Source: an uncultured Clostridia bacterium (GTDB lineage: Bacteria > Bacillota > Clostridia > TANB77 > CAG-508). From it: a stretch of 43,869 bases of DNA. The position numbers and the translations under genes are program-made. This document shows positions 26,003-36,120 of the stretch, piece after piece. The notes under the pieces were generated by a model. The model was not told where the DNA came from. It saw only the letters and a program-made list of their open reading frames with translations, and did no database searches. Each line of letters begins with the position of its first letter. Position 1 is the stretch's first letter. The stretch spans positions 1 to 43,869 of the forward strand of contig CALXVT010000010.1 in assembly GCA_944392175.1 (NCBI GenBank). The letters are read 5' to 3'.

Positions 26003-26716
26003 ATGCAAAAAATATTAGGTCAAATGAGAAAAGCTATTGAAGAATTTAATATGATAGATGAAGGAGATAAAATTGCTGTAGCTCTATCAGGTGGTAAAGA
26101 TTCTATAACTTTACTTCTTGCACTAAAAAATTTACAACGTTTTTATCCTAAAAAATTTGATTTAATCGCAATTACAGTTGATCCCGGATTTGAATTTTTT
26201 GATACGTCTATTTTATACAATTTATGTAATGAAATTGGAATAGAACTTTTTATTGCAGAAAGTCATATAAAAGAAATTGTATTTGATATTAGAAAAGAAA
26301 AAAATCCTTGTTCACTTTGTGCTAATCTACGTAGAGGTATTTTAAATACTACAGCTATAGAACACGGATGTAATAAAATTGCCTTAGGACACAATGAAGA
26401 TGACGTATTAGAAACATTTTTAATGAATGTTTTATATACTGGAAATATTTCTACATTCGCACCTAAATCTTATATGGATAGATCAAAAATGACTTTAATC
26501 AGACCATTAATTTATGTTACTGAAAAACAAACAAATAGTTTTATAAAAAGAAATAATATAACAATAATGCCAAAAGCTTGTCCAATGGATGGTGTTTCCA
26601 AAAGAGAAGAAATCAAACAATTATTATATAATTTAAGTAAGCAAATTCCTCATGTACGAGCAAATATGTATGGAGCTATAAAAAGAAGTAAAATTAAAGG
26701 TTGGTGCAAAGATTAG
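26003..26716 (+). CDS. TtcA-like tRNA thiolation enzyme
   Basis: 237 residues from ATG 26003 with GGAGGT upstream (an earlier in-frame ATG overlaps that site). PP-loop ATPase motif SGGKDS at 29-34, CxxC at Cys103/Cys106 (NPCSLCANLRRG) and a later Cys in KACPMDG, matching the TtcA/TtuA group that adenylates and thiolates tRNA bases using an Fe-S cluster. GHNEDDVLETFLMN is also typical. Exact tRNA position is uncertain. Confidence 0.88.
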   Translation: MQKILGQMRKAIEEFNMIDEGDKIAVALSGGKDSITLLLALKNLQRFYPKKFDLIAITVDPGFEFFDTSILYNLCNEIGIELFIAESHIKEIVFDIRKEKNPCSLCANLRRGILNTTAIEHGCNKIALGHNEDDVLETFLMNVLYTGNISTFAPKSYMDRSKMTLIRPLIYVTEKQTNSFIKRNNITIMPKACPMDGVSKREEIKQLLYNLSKQIPHVRANMYGAIKRSKIKGWCKD

Positions 26717-26818
26717 AATTATTGTTTATTTTCACGGTTCTTTTTTGCTTATCAGTTCATTAAATTATTCTTAAACTATTGTTATACTTAATATAAATTT
26801 TTTAGGAGGAATAATAGT

Positions 26819-27160
26819 ATGGATTTAGATTTAAAAGAGGCAAATAAGCTAATAGGCAAAACTTTTAAAGATTTTAGAAAAAGTAAAAACATTACTCAAG
26901 AAGAAGTTGCAAATAAAGCTGATCTTACACCAGAATATTTATCTAAATTTGAAAACGGAAAATATAATGCAAGTATCTATAATATAATTTTACTATGTAA
27001 AGCAATTGATATAAATCCTATTCAACTTATTAATTCATTTTTTGAAGATACACCTGATACTATAGTTGCTTCAATTCTTGATGAAGTTAAAGATATGGAT
27101 ATCTCAGATCAAAAATTAGTTTTAGATTTAGTAAAAAGATTGAAAAATAACAAAAAATAA
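26819..27160 (+). CDS. Xre-family helix-turn-helix regulator
   Basis: 113 residues, AGGAGG before ATG. HTH at about 12-68 (IGKTFKDFRKSKNITQEEVA, then LTPEYLSKFENGKYNAS). The C-terminal tail of about 40 residues is helical. Similar in size and layout to the regulator at 19,318. Targets unknown. Confidence 0.85.
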   Translation: MDLDLKEANKLIGKTFKDFRKSKNITQEEVANKADLTPEYLSKFENGKYNASIYNIILLCKAIDINPIQLINSFFEDTPDTIVASILDEVKDMDISDQKLVLDLVKRLKNNKK

Positions 27161-27191
27161 TTTGATAAATTTTGCAACTTTTATTTATTGC

Positions 27192-27230
27192 TAAAAAAAG
27201 ACTTATATTTTCATATAAGTCTTTTTTATA
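27192..27230. terminator. Bidirectional terminator
   Basis: AAAAAAAGACTTATA...TATAAGTCTTTTTT hairpin between converging genes, with A and T runs on both sides. Confidence 0.8.
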
Positions 27231-27257
27231 TTGAAAAGTTTTACGAAATTTCACTAA

Positions 27258-28982
27258 TTATAAATTAGCAAATTTTTTTAAATCTTCTTTTAATTTATTA
27301 GCTTTTTCTACAGAATCATTAATGCTTGTTCCTTTTACTCCTATATAGAACTTAATCTTTGGTTCAGTTCCAGAAGGTCTAACACATACCCATGCTCCAT
27401 CTTCTAAATCGTAATATAAAACATTAGATTCTGGAAGTCCTGTAACTGTTTCTTGTTTAGTTTCTAAGTCTATAATTTTATTAGTTTTATAATCTCTAAA
27501 TTCTTTTACTTTATACTCTCCAATTTTCTCTGGAATACTTTTTCTTAAATTTTCCATAATTTCTTTTATTTGTTTTGCTCCATCTGAACCTTCCAAAGTT
27601 ATAGATAATAAATCTTCTTTAAAGTATCCATACTTTTCATAAATATTAATCATTTGATCCCATAAAGTTAAACCATGTTCTTTATAATATGCTGCGGCTT
27701 CACATAGTGCCATTACTGCTGCTATACCATCTTTATCTCTTGCATGTGTTCCAATTAAGCATCCATAGCTTTCTTCAAATCCAAATAAATATGTATGGTC
27801 TCCTGTTTTCTCAAAGTTTTTAATTTGTTCTCCAATATATTTAAATCCTGTTAGTACTTCTTTTAATTCTATATTATAGTATTTAGCTATACTATCTGCT
27901 AAGTTTGAAGAAACAATAGTTTTTATTAATACACCATTTGCTGGTATTTCATTTCTTTCCTTTTTTTGTGATAATTCATATTCTGCAATTAATAATCCTG
28001 ACATATTTCCTGTAAAAGGCATATATTCTCCTGTTTTAGAATCTTTTGCATATACACCTAATCTATCAGCATCAGGATCTGTTGCTAAAACTATTTCTGC
28101 ATTTTCTTTTTTAGCAAGTTCTAATGCCAATTTAAAGGCCTTTGGATCTTCAGGATTTGGATAATCAACTGTTGGAAAATTTCCATCTGGTAATTCTTGC
28201 TCTTTAACTACATATACATTTTCAAAACCTAATCTCTTTAATATAGTTTTTACTGGAATATTTCCTGTTCCGTGTAATGGAGTATAAACAATTTTCATAT
28301 CTTTTTGCTTTTTAATAATATCTGGATTTAATACTAGCTTTTCTAGAGTATCCATATATTTTTCATCTATTTCATTTCCCATTACATTATATAATCCTTT
28401 TTCCTTAGCTTCTTCTTCTGTTATTCTTTTTATTTCTCCATAATCTTCAATTTTATTTACTTCATTTATTATATCTTTATCAACTGGAGGAACAATTTGC
28501 GCCCCATCTTCCCAGTAAACCTTATATCCGTTATATTTTGGTGGATTGTGACTTGCTGTTATCATTACTCCTGCAATACAATTAAGTTGTCTAACAGCAA
28601 ATGATAATTCTGGAACAGGTCTTAATGAATCAAATATATATGTTTTTATTCCATTAGCATTTAAAATTAACGCTGTCTCCTTACTAAATTCTGGTGACAT
28701 TTTTCTTGAGTCATATGAAATTGCAACACCTCTGTTTTGCCCATTTTTTTTAATTATATAATTTGCTAATCCTTGAGTTGCTTTTCCAACTGTATAAATA
28801 TTCATTCTATTTGTTCCAGCACCTATAACTCCTCTTAGTCCCGCTGTTCCAAATTCTAATTCTTTATAAAATCTATCTTCTATTTCTTCTGGATTGTCTT
28901 TTATATTTAATAATTCTTTTTTTGTTTCTTCATCAAAAACATCACTAGTACACCATTTTTTATATTCATTTAAATATTCCAT
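27258..28982 (-). CDS. Phosphoglucomutase/phosphomannomutase
   Basis: 574 residues from ATG 28982, supported by AGGAGG that a longer reading would place inside the gene. Alpha-D-phosphohexomutase fold: GTAGLRG substrate loop near 46, catalytic TASHNP with phospho-Ser144, metal-binding DPDADRLG, sugar-binding GFEESYG, phosphate loop RPSGTEPK. Interconverts hexose 1- and 6-phosphates. Follows a UDPGP-family uridylyltransferase; together they would supply UDP-sugars. Confidence 0.92.
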   Translation of the reverse strand: MEYLNEYKKWCTSDVFDEETKKELLNIKDNPEEIEDRFYKELEFGTAGLRGVIGAGTNRMNIYTVGKATQGLANYIIKKNGQNRGVAISYDSRKMSPEFSKETALILNANGIKTYIFDSLRPVPELSFAVRQLNCIAGVMITASHNPPKYNGYKVYWEDGAQIVPPVDKDIINEVNKIEDYGEIKRITEEEAKEKGLYNVMGNEIDEKYMDTLEKLVLNPDIIKKQKDMKIVYTPLHGTGNIPVKTILKRLGFENVYVVKEQELPDGNFPTVDYPNPEDPKAFKLALELAKKENAEIVLATDPDADRLGVYAKDSKTGEYMPFTGNMSGLLIAEYELSQKKERNEIPANGVLIKTIVSSNLADSIAKYYNIELKEVLTGFKYIGEQIKNFEKTGDHTYLFGFEESYGCLIGTHARDKDGIAAVMALCEAAAYYKEHGLTLWDQMINIYEKYGYFKEDLLSITLEGSDGAKQIKEIMENLRKSIPEKIGEYKVKEFRDYKTNKIIDLETKQETVTGLPESNVLYYDLEDGAWVCVRPSGTEPKIKFYIGVKGTSINDSVEKANKLKEDLKKFANL

Positions 28983-29000
28983 ATTTCCTCCTAACTGCAT

Positions 29001-29026
29001 AAAAAGGGCTTATAGCCCTTTTTATT
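29001..29026 (-). terminator. Terminator of the UDPGP gene
   Basis: AAAAAGGGCT/AGCCCTTTTT hairpin right after the stop codon. Confidence 0.75.
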
Positions 29027-29027
29027 A

Positions 29028-30275
29028 TTATTTAATATTATAATATTTTTTGTATAATTCCCTAGATGTTGCTGGGCTATCTACACCTTCTGCATTCTTA
29101 ACAGGTGCAAATTCTTCTTCTCTTTTTACTCTAAGTATTGCCATTGTTTCCATACTTTCAAACGCATCAAAAATAAATGTTTCGTATTTATAAGCATTTG
29201 GTTTATCAGCAATAACTAATTTACCATTTTTATCTATATAATCTGCTTTTTTATGAGCAGCATGATATGGTAATTCGTTTTCTGCAACTTCATTTATTCT
29301 TTTCATATTAAATAAATTACAGTTTACATTTGATTCTCCAAATACCAATTCTCCATTTTCATCTCTTAAGTTACACATTTCTGGTGAAATTTCTGTATAT
29401 TCTATAACACTTGGCATTTTATTTCTTTTACAGAAAACTCCAACTCTTTCTTCTGGATTTGCTTTAACAACTGATTTACCAGCAGCCATACATTTCTTTG
29501 ATGCTGTAACACCTAAGAAAATTGGGTCTGCCATATTAATTAGAGGATTGTCTACTGGTCCTATAACTAACCATTCCACATTTCTAGCATTTAAATCTTT
29601 TAGCACTCCACTCTTTACCATAGATTTAAATACTCCTCCATGTCCATCTGCCGCTAATTTTACAAATCCTTTTTCATTAACTAATATTTTTCCATCTTCT
29701 CCTACCATTGGTATTTCGCCTTGAATAAAGAATTTAATCTCATTTTCTGGATATCCAAAGTAATTATTTTCCTTAAAGAATTCTACTGTTTCAGCATTGT
29801 TCTCATTACTTGTCATTATATACCAAGGTATAATCACACCATATTCTTCATTTGCCTTTTTTAGTGGCTTACAAATTAATTCAAATAATGACTCATGAGA
29901 ATCTAAACCTATATCAAATTTTCCCTTTGGTCCTTTAAATCCTAGTCTTGTTCCTTGACCTCCTGCAAGAGTTAATACAGCTAATCTCTTTTCTTTTATT
30001 ATATTATCTCCGATTTCTTTATATTTTTTATAATCCTCAGGAGATAATTTGCTTTCGTCCACATAATCTATTGGTTCGATTAAATCATCATTTGAATTTA
30101 TATTTTTATTATTTTTAGTATTTTCATACAATTTTTTTATTTGATCAAAATCAATATTTAATATTTGATCTAATAATTTTTCTTTTCCTTCATTATCTAA
30201 TTTGTCATAACAAACTAATAATTGTTCTTGATCGTTCTTCCTTAGTATCTCCTTTACTTTTTCGTATTTTTCCAT
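29028..30275 (-). CDS. UTP-sugar-1-phosphate uridylyltransferase (UDPGP family)
   Basis: 415 residues. Nucleotide-binding signature LAGGQGTRLG at 103-112 followed by GPKGKFDIG, as in the eukaryotic-style UDP-GlcNAc pyrophosphorylase/UDP-glucose pyrophosphorylase family. This is distinct from bacterial GlmU and GalU. Other family motifs: WYIMTSNEN and AADGHGG. Substrate (GlcNAc-1-P, glucose-1-P or galactose-1-P) cannot be fixed by eye. Adjacent to the phosphohexomutase. Confidence 0.88.
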   Translation of the reverse strand: MEKYEKVKEILRKNDQEQLLVCYDKLDNEGKEKLLDQILNIDFDQIKKLYENTKNNKNINSNDDLIEPIDYVDESKLSPEDYKKYKEIGDNIIKEKRLAVLTLAGGQGTRLGFKGPKGKFDIGLDSHESLFELICKPLKKANEEYGVIIPWYIMTSNENNAETVEFFKENNYFGYPENEIKFFIQGEIPMVGEDGKILVNEKGFVKLAADGHGGVFKSMVKSGVLKDLNARNVEWLVIGPVDNPLINMADPIFLGVTASKKCMAAGKSVVKANPEERVGVFCKRNKMPSVIEYTEISPEMCNLRDENGELVFGESNVNCNLFNMKRINEVAENELPYHAAHKKADYIDKNGKLVIADKPNAYKYETFIFDAFESMETMAILRVKREEEFAPVKNAEGVDSPATSRELYKKYYNIK

Positions 30276-30366
30276 CTTTTTGCCTCTCTTTATTTTATAT
30301 TATTATAAATGACATACATAATATTATAATATAAAACTTTTTTCGTCAACACTTACGGCTATTAAT

Positions 30367-30888
30367 TTATGCATTCTTTTTTTGCTTCTTATACTCTGGA
30401 AATATCTCTTCAATTTCGTGTTCCCCAGAAGTGTTGAGAATCTTATTACTTTTGTTTAATATTCCAACAATATTCTTATTAAATTCTACGATATCATAAC
30501 AATTAATTATATTAATTTTAAGTTCATTCTTTTTTAAATATCTCTCTATACATAAATTTACATTTTTTATATATTCATTACTACCATTTACTAACAAATA
30601 AATTTCCTTATCCTTTTTTGCTTGATCTAACCTTTCTTTTATTTTTTCATATTTTATTTCTTTTTTATTGTTCCAGTTGATACTATTTATTTTTTCTTTC
30701 AGTTCTTCTTTTAAATTCAACTTTGATAATAACATTTGAATTACTTTTTCATAATCCTTTTCGAAAAATGTATAAAATTTTCCGCTTCCTTTTATTTTTC
30801 TTTCAATATATGGAAGCAACATTGTAATTAAGTGAACATCATTTACGTAAAAGCTACACATCCTTTTTACATTACTTTTATTAGACAT
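30367..30888 (-). CDS. Hypothetical protein, MEDS-like possibility
   Basis: 173 residues from ATG 30888, which has GGAGGG upstream. N-terminal SFYVNDVHLITMLLPYIERK, then KFYTFFEKDYEKVIQMLLSKL, a charged helical middle and IYLLVNGSNEYIKNVN. The opening is reminiscent of proteins that sense or respond to cell state, but I cannot name the family. No membrane segment. Divergent from spoIIR. Confidence 0.7.
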   Translation of the reverse strand: MSNKSNVKRMCSFYVNDVHLITMLLPYIERKIKGSGKFYTFFEKDYEKVIQMLLSKLNLKEELKEKINSINWNNKKEIKYEKIKERLDQAKKDKEIYLLVNGSNEYIKNVNLCIERYLKKNELKINIINCYDIVEFNKNIVGILNKSNKILNTSGEHEIEEIFPEYKKQKKNA

Positions 30889-31056
30889 AGTATCCCTCCA
30901 ATTTCTGGTACTTACAAATTTTACCATTCGTATTTTTAAATGTCAATAATTTCCATTTTGCTTTTTGCTGTTTTCATCGACAAATAATTTAATTACTTTT
31001 GTATATTATTATTTTTTCCGTTAATAATCTTAATATATTTTCATTTGGAGGCATTT

Positions 31057-31686
31057 ATGAAAAGAAAATTTATTTTTGTTTTTTTATTAATTATTTTATT
31101 TACATTATTTATATTTTTTTCTTCATTCAACTATGTAAAATCGGTTTCTTCAGATTTATCTAATTCAATATTTAGACTTCATATTATATCCAATAGTGAT
31201 TCTAAAGAAGATCAAGAATTAAAATTAAAAGTTAGAGATTCTGTTATTAATTATATGAATAAAATAATTCCCGAAAACACTACAAAAGAAAATATTATTA
31301 TTATTGTAAATGAACATCTTCAAGATTTTAAATATATTGCTGAAGAAACTATAAAAGAAAATGGTTTTAATTATACTGTCAATATCAGTTTGGGTAACTT
31401 TTATTTTCCTACCAAAACATATGGTGACATTTCCTTTCCTTCTGGAAATTATGATGGATTAAGAATAGAAATTGGAAGTTCTTCTGGGCAAAATTGGTGG
31501 TGTGTATTATTTCCTCCTCTTTGTTTTGTCAGTCCAACAAATGGTATTGTTCCAGATGATTCCAAAAATGAATTAAAAGAAAATATTAATTCTGAAGAAT
31601 ATCAACTAATTTCCTCTGGCAATGATGAGAATTCTGAGAATTTGGATATTAAATTTAAGTTTAAATTAATAGAATTATTTAATTAA
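31057..31686 (+). CDS. spoIIR: Stage II sporulation protein R
   Basis: Forespore-secreted signal that triggers SpoIIGA to process pro-sigma-E in the mother cell. 209 residues from ATG 31057 (GGAGG upstream). Membrane/signal segment at about 5-25, then FRLHIISNSDSKEDQELKLK and VRDSVINY, family hallmarks, and the NWWCVLFPPLCF block. Direct evidence that the organism's lineage sporulates. Confidence 0.95.
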   Translation: MKRKFIFVFLLIILFTLFIFFSSFNYVKSVSSDLSNSIFRLHIISNSDSKEDQELKLKVRDSVINYMNKIIPENTTKENIIIIVNEHLQDFKYIAEETIKENGFNYTVNISLGNFYFPTKTYGDISFPSGNYDGLRIEIGSSSGQNWWCVLFPPLCFVSPTNGIVPDDSKNELKENINSEEYQLISSGNDENSENLDIKFKFKLIELFN

Positions 31687-31852
31687 TTTAAATAAAAGTT
31701 TCTTCATTCTATAGTATTTTAAGCTTCTTTAGTTTTGTAAAATAATTATTAATGCATATATCAATATTTATCAATATTTTTTACCATATAAAAAGTTTAA
31801 TTAATTTATAAATAATGTTGTCAATATTATTCTTTTATGTTATATTTTATAA

Positions 31853-31884
31853 GAATAGAGTGTTATATCACTCTTTTTTCTTAT
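31853..31884 (+). terminator. Terminator of spoIIR
   Basis: AGAGTG/CACTCT hairpin followed by T6. The rest of 31,687-31,948 is AT-rich with nothing else recognised except the murA ribosome binding site. Confidence 0.65.
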
Positions 31885-31948
31885 GTAAATATAATATCAA
31901 TATTGTTTATAATACACAAATATACTTAATATATTGGAGGTAATTAAT

Positions 31949-33211
31949 TTGGATAAACTAATAATTACAGGTGGAACTCCTCTTAAAGGAGAAGTTACAA
32001 TAAGTGGAGCAAAAAATGCAGCTATTGCTATTTTACCTGCTACTCTTTTAATAAAAGGTGTTTGCACTATTGAAAATTTACCTAATATAAGTGACGTAAA
32101 AATCTCTTGTAAAATATTAGAAGAATTAGGTGCTAAAATAGAATGGTTGGATACAAATACTATTCGTATAGATACAACAAATATAACATCAACACATGCT
32201 CCTTTAGATCTTACAAGAAAGTTTAGAGCATCATATTATTTAATTGGTTCTCTTCTTGGAAGAAGCAAAAGTGTAGAAGTTGGTCTTCCTGGTGGTTGTA
32301 ACTTAGGGCCTAGACCTATAGATCAACATATAAAAGGTTTTGAAGCTTTAGGTGCGAAAGTTGAAGTTGCACAAGGAAAAATACAAGCAAAAGCTAAAAA
32401 ATTAATTGGTAACTCTATTTATTTAGACGTAGTATCTGTTGGAGCTACAATTAATGTTATGCTTTCTGCTGTTCTTGCAGAAGGTACAACAACTATTGAT
32501 AATGCTGCAAAAGAACCACATGTCGTAGATGTTGCAAACTTTTTAAACACTATGGGAGCAGACATTCGTGGAGCTGGTACTGATGTAATAAAAATTAATG
32601 GTGTAAAAGAACTTCATGGAAATGCTACATATTCAGTTGTTCCAGATCAAATTGAAGCAGGTACATTTATGCTTGCTGCAGTCGCTTCAAGAGGAGATAT
32701 TACAATTAAAAATTGTATTACAAAACACTTGGAATGTGTTACTGCCAAAATATTAGAAATTGGTGCACATGTTGAAGATATTGATGGAGACACAATAAGA
32801 GTATGGTGTAATAAAAGACCAAATAAAGCAACTATTAAAACTGCTCCATATCCAGGTTTTCCAACAGATTTACAACCTCAAATTGGTGTTGTTTTATCTA
32901 CTGCCAAAGGTACAAGCATTATAAACGAAAGTATTTGGGATTCTAGATTTCAATATACTGCAGAATTAAATAAAATGGGTGCTAATATTACAGCAACAGG
33001 AAAATCTGCTGTTTTTGAAGGTGTAGATGAACTTTCTGCTGCCCCTGTTTACTCAACTGATTTACGTGCAGGTGCTGCATTAATTATAGCTGGTATTATG
33101 GCAAGAGGAAAAACAGAAGTATACAATTTACAACATATTGATAGAGGATATGAGAACATCGAAAATAAATTTAGAAATTTAGGTGCTAAAATAGAACGTG
33201 TATCAGAATAA
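31949..33211 (+). CDS. murA: UDP-N-acetylglucosamine 1-carboxyvinyltransferase
   Basis: First committed step of peptidoglycan synthesis, adding enolpyruvate to UDP-GlcNAc. 420 residues if begun at TTG 31949, which has GGAGGT seven bases upstream; the longer in-frame TTG overlaps that site. SGAKNAA substrate loop, catalytic Cys117 in LPGGCNLGPRP (the fosfomycin target residue), PDQIEAGTF, and YPGFPTDLQPQ are all present. Confidence 0.96.
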   Translation: MDKLIITGGTPLKGEVTISGAKNAAIAILPATLLIKGVCTIENLPNISDVKISCKILEELGAKIEWLDTNTIRIDTTNITSTHAPLDLTRKFRASYYLIGSLLGRSKSVEVGLPGGCNLGPRPIDQHIKGFEALGAKVEVAQGKIQAKAKKLIGNSIYLDVVSVGATINVMLSAVLAEGTTTIDNAAKEPHVVDVANFLNTMGADIRGAGTDVIKINGVKELHGNATYSVVPDQIEAGTFMLAAVASRGDITIKNCITKHLECVTAKILEIGAHVEDIDGDTIRVWCNKRPNKATIKTAPYPGFPTDLQPQIGVVLSTAKGTSIINESIWDSRFQYTAELNKMGANITATGKSAVFEGVDELSAAPVYSTDLRAGAALIIAGIMARGKTEVYNLQHIDRGYENIENKFRNLGAKIERVSE

Positions 33212-33230
33212 TGCAAAGGAAGAAGATTAA

Positions 33231-34019
33231 ATGTTAAAGTTTAGAAGTTTATACAGTGGAAGTACAGGAAATAGTTTATATGTAGAAAGTGAAAATACAA
33301 AAATACTAGTTGATAGCGGTGTTAGTATGAAAAAGCTAACATCTGCTTTAACTTCTAACGATGTCAAGCTAGAAGATATTGATGCAATTATTGTTACTCA
33401 TGAACATTCAGATCATGTACAAAGCTTAGGAATGATATCTTCTAAATATAATATTCCTGTATTCGCTAATGAAAAAACATGGGATGCGATGCCTAAACAA
33501 AGAGACAAAATTTCTGATTCAAACAAAAAGTTCTTTGTATCTTATGAGAAATTTGAAATTGGTGATTTAATAATTGATCCTTTTTCTATTCCTCATGATG
33601 CTGCAGATCCATGTGGTTTTAATATTATGAATAATAAAGATAAAATAAGTATAGCTACAGATATTGGGCATATGACAAGAGAAATTGTAGATAAATTAGA
33701 TGGTAGTTCATTTGTTTTATTAGAATCTAACTATGATCCAGAAATTTTAAAATCTGGCAAATACCCATACTATTTAAAGACACGTATTTTAGGTCCAAAT
33801 GGACATTTACCAAATGAAATGGCTGGAAAAACAATAGCATATCTATTGAAAGGATCTTTAAAACAAGTAATGCTAGGACATCTAAGCAAAGAAAACAACT
33901 TTCCAGAATTAGCTTATCAAACAGTTATAGAAAAATTAATACAAAGTAATTTTGATGAAAATTCTATTCGTATATCTGTTGCAAGTAGAGTAGAACCTAG
34001 TAAAATAATTGCTGTTTAA
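33231..34019 (+). CDS. MBL-fold hydrolase, WalJ/YycJ type
   Basis: 262 residues. Metallo-beta-lactamase motif THEHSDH (His57, His59, Asp61, His62), GSTGNS near the N-terminus and TDIGHM, LLESNYD as in the YycJ/WalJ family linked to cell-wall and DNA-mismatch processes. Lies 20 bp after murA and shortly before rlmH, an association also known in Bacillus. Confidence 0.9.
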   Translation: MLKFRSLYSGSTGNSLYVESENTKILVDSGVSMKKLTSALTSNDVKLEDIDAIIVTHEHSDHVQSLGMISSKYNIPVFANEKTWDAMPKQRDKISDSNKKFFVSYEKFEIGDLIIDPFSIPHDAADPCGFNIMNNKDKISIATDIGHMTREIVDKLDGSSFVLLESNYDPEILKSGKYPYYLKTRILGPNGHLPNEMAGKTIAYLLKGSLKQVMLGHLSKENNFPELAYQTVIEKLIQSNFDENSIRISVASRVEPSKIIAV

Positions 34020-34055
34020 TATCGAAATAATATTTATATTATTTCGATTTTTATT
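34020..34055 (+). terminator. Terminator after the MBL gene
   Basis: ATCGAAATAATAT/ATATTATTTCGAT hairpin followed by a T-rich run. Confidence 0.7.
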
Positions 34056-34082
34056 AATTTAAAAGAAAGAGAGAAGATTATT

Positions 34083-34565
34083 ATGTTATCTATAAATATT
34101 ATTTGTGTTGGTAAAATAAAAGAAAACTATTTAAAAGATGCAATTGGCGAATATTCTAAAAGATTATCAAAATATTGTAATTTAAACATAATTGAACTTC
34201 CTGATGAAAAGCTTCCTTCTCAACTTAGCCAAAAAAATATTGATGAAGTAAAAAATATTGAAGGAAATAAAATACTTTCTCATATAAAAAAGGATTCTTA
34301 CACAATATGCTTAGATTTAAAAGGTAAACAATTTTCTTCTGAAGAATTTTCGGCCAAAATTGATTCTATTGCTTTAAATTTTAATAGTTCTATAAATTTT
34401 ATAATTGGTGGAACATTAGGACTTTCAAAAGATGTTTTAGATAAAGCAAATGAAAAAATTTGTTTTTCTAAAATGACATTTCCACATCAATTAATACGTG
34501 TATTTTTATTAGAACAACTCTTTAGAGCTTTTAAAATATCTAATAATGAAACTTATCATTGGTAA
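34083..34565 (+). CDS. rlmH: 23S rRNA pseudouridine-1915 N3-methyltransferase
   Basis: 160 residues, SPOUT-class. N-terminus INIICVGKIKENYLKDAIGEY, SAM knot FIIGGTLGLSKDV, and the family-invariant C-terminus LEQLFRAFKI...NETYHW. Acts on 70S ribosomes. Confidence 0.96.
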   Translation: MLSINIICVGKIKENYLKDAIGEYSKRLSKYCNLNIIELPDEKLPSQLSQKNIDEVKNIEGNKILSHIKKDSYTICLDLKGKQFSSEEFSAKIDSIALNFNSSINFIIGGTLGLSKDVLDKANEKICFSKMTFPHQLIRVFLLEQLFRAFKISNNETYHW

Positions 34566-34576
34566 TATATGGGGGC

Positions 34577-34666
34577 TACAGAAGGAACATTATATTATTT
34601 TTTTATCAAACTTATGCTTTTAGGGGAGCTATAATATGTATACACAAAAAAACTGCTCCTTCTGTA
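34577..34666. repeat. Long-range inverted repeat, unexplained
   Basis: TACAGAAGGA (34577-34586) and TCCTTCTGTA (34657-34666) form a 10-bp stem around a 70-nt loop containing AGCTATAATATG. No ORF or known RNA family fits. It could be a mobile-element scar or a small RNA. The remainder to 34857 is AT-rich without features. Confidence 0.4.
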
Positions 34667-34857
34667 AGATTAATAACTATTTTTAATTTTATTTTGGATT
34701 TTTTTAGACATAATTTTTAAGATTATATTTTTTATAAAATAATAAATTGAAATAAATATAAATATTTTAAAAAACATATTTCCTCTTTTTGATTTAAATT
34801 ATCTATTATACTAATACCATATATTCTTTTTGTCAATTAAAATCGTTCGACAGAATT

Positions 34858-35382
34858 TTACAAATTATTAAATATTATCACCGAAGTTGCTATTCCCACA
34901 AAGTTTGCAATTAATGATGCAACTAAAGTAAAACGTGTTTTTTTAACATTTATAGAGCTTGTATATAAAGCTATTGTATAAAATACTGTTTCAGTTGATC
35001 CCATTATTGTTGCTGCAATTAATCCAATTTTACTATCCACACCACTAGTCTTTATTATATCTGTTGCTACTGCCATAGAAGCTGTTCCAGAAACTGGTCG
35101 TAACAGTGCTAATGGCATTATTTCAATTGGAATATTAAAAAACAATAGAATCGGTTTTAATATATTTATTATAAAATCAATTACTCCAGAATTTCTTAAC
35201 ATATTAATTGCCAAAAATATTGCCAATAATGTCGGAAAAAGTTTTATTACTATCTTTATTCCATTTTTAGCACCTCTTAAAAAAATATCATATACATTTT
35301 TCTTTTCTGCTATTCCATAGCCTATAACTAAAACTATTACTAAAGGAATAATTATAGCAGATATATAATTTATAATTTCCAT
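34858..35382 (-). CDS. spmB: Spore maturation protein B
   Basis: 174 residues from ATG 35382, which shares TAATG with the spmA stop, so translation is coupled (a longer reading would begin within spmA). Nucleoside-recognition (Gate) domain membrane protein with four or five hydrophobic segments; LLRPVSGTASMAVATD and GSTETVFYTIALY are SpmB hallmarks. Needed with SpmA for spore core dehydration. Confidence 0.94.
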   Translation of the reverse strand: MEIINYISAIIIPLVIVLVIGYGIAEKKNVYDIFLRGAKNGIKIVIKLFPTLLAIFLAINMLRNSGVIDFIINILKPILLFFNIPIEIMPLALLRPVSGTASMAVATDIIKTSGVDSKIGLIAATIMGSTETVFYTIALYTSSINVKKTRFTLVASLIANFVGIATSVIIFNNL

Positions 35383-35963
35383 TACTTTTCCTTCCTTTTT
35401 GATAATAATTTTACAGTTATAATTCCTGCACTTGCAGCAACTATTGTCGAAATCCACACAGGAATAATTATTTTAGCTGGATTACTTGATCCTAATGAAC
35501 TTCTAATTGCAATTATAGTAGTAGGAATTATTTGAATAGATGCCGTATTTAAAACTAAAAACATAATCATAGTATCTGATAATTTTTCTTTGTCTGGATT
35601 TTCCTCTTGTAATGCTTGCATTGCTTTTAAACCTAATGGTGTTGCAGCATTTCCCAAACCTAATAAATTAGCTACAATATTCATTGTAATTTCCTCATAA
35701 GCTTTACTTTTTGTATTTAATTTTGGAAATAAAAATTTCATAAATGGTCGTAGAATTCTTTTTATTTTATTTATTAAAGTAGTTTCTTTAATAATTTGCA
35801 TTATCCCATTCCACATGCACATTATTCCTAAAAAGCTTAATATCATTTCCACGGTTTGTGAACAAGAATTGAATATTGATTCATTTAATTCAGGTATTTT
35901 TAATTTTAATAAAGCATAAATAAATGATATTATTATAAAAAAAGGCCAAATTTTGTTTAACAT
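35382..35963 (-). CDS. spmA: Spore maturation protein A
   Basis: 193 residues; Gate-domain membrane protein with several hydrophobic segments. NLLGLGNAATPLGLKAM and MFLVLNTASIQIIPTT are SpmA hallmarks. First gene of the spmA-spmB pair, with a GGGGGAAG-type ribosome binding site. Confidence 0.94.
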   Translation of the reverse strand: MLNKIWPFFIIISFIYALLKLKIPELNESIFNSCSQTVEMILSFLGIMCMWNGIMQIIKETTLINKIKRILRPFMKFLFPKLNTKSKAYEEITMNIVANLLGLGNAATPLGLKAMQALQEENPDKEKLSDTMIMFLVLNTASIQIIPTTIIAIRSSLGSSNPAKIIIPVWISTIVAASAGIITVKLLSKRKEK

Positions 35964-36120
35964 TTTCTTCCCCCATATTTAATAATATTATGGAATTTTA
36001 AATATATACATATCTTCCAAAAATAGGAAATATAATTTAATTGTATGGTTGACCAAATTACTTTTGTATGATATGATTATATCGTAAGTTGTCGTTTAAT
36101 TAGTTAGGAGGATATGGAAC

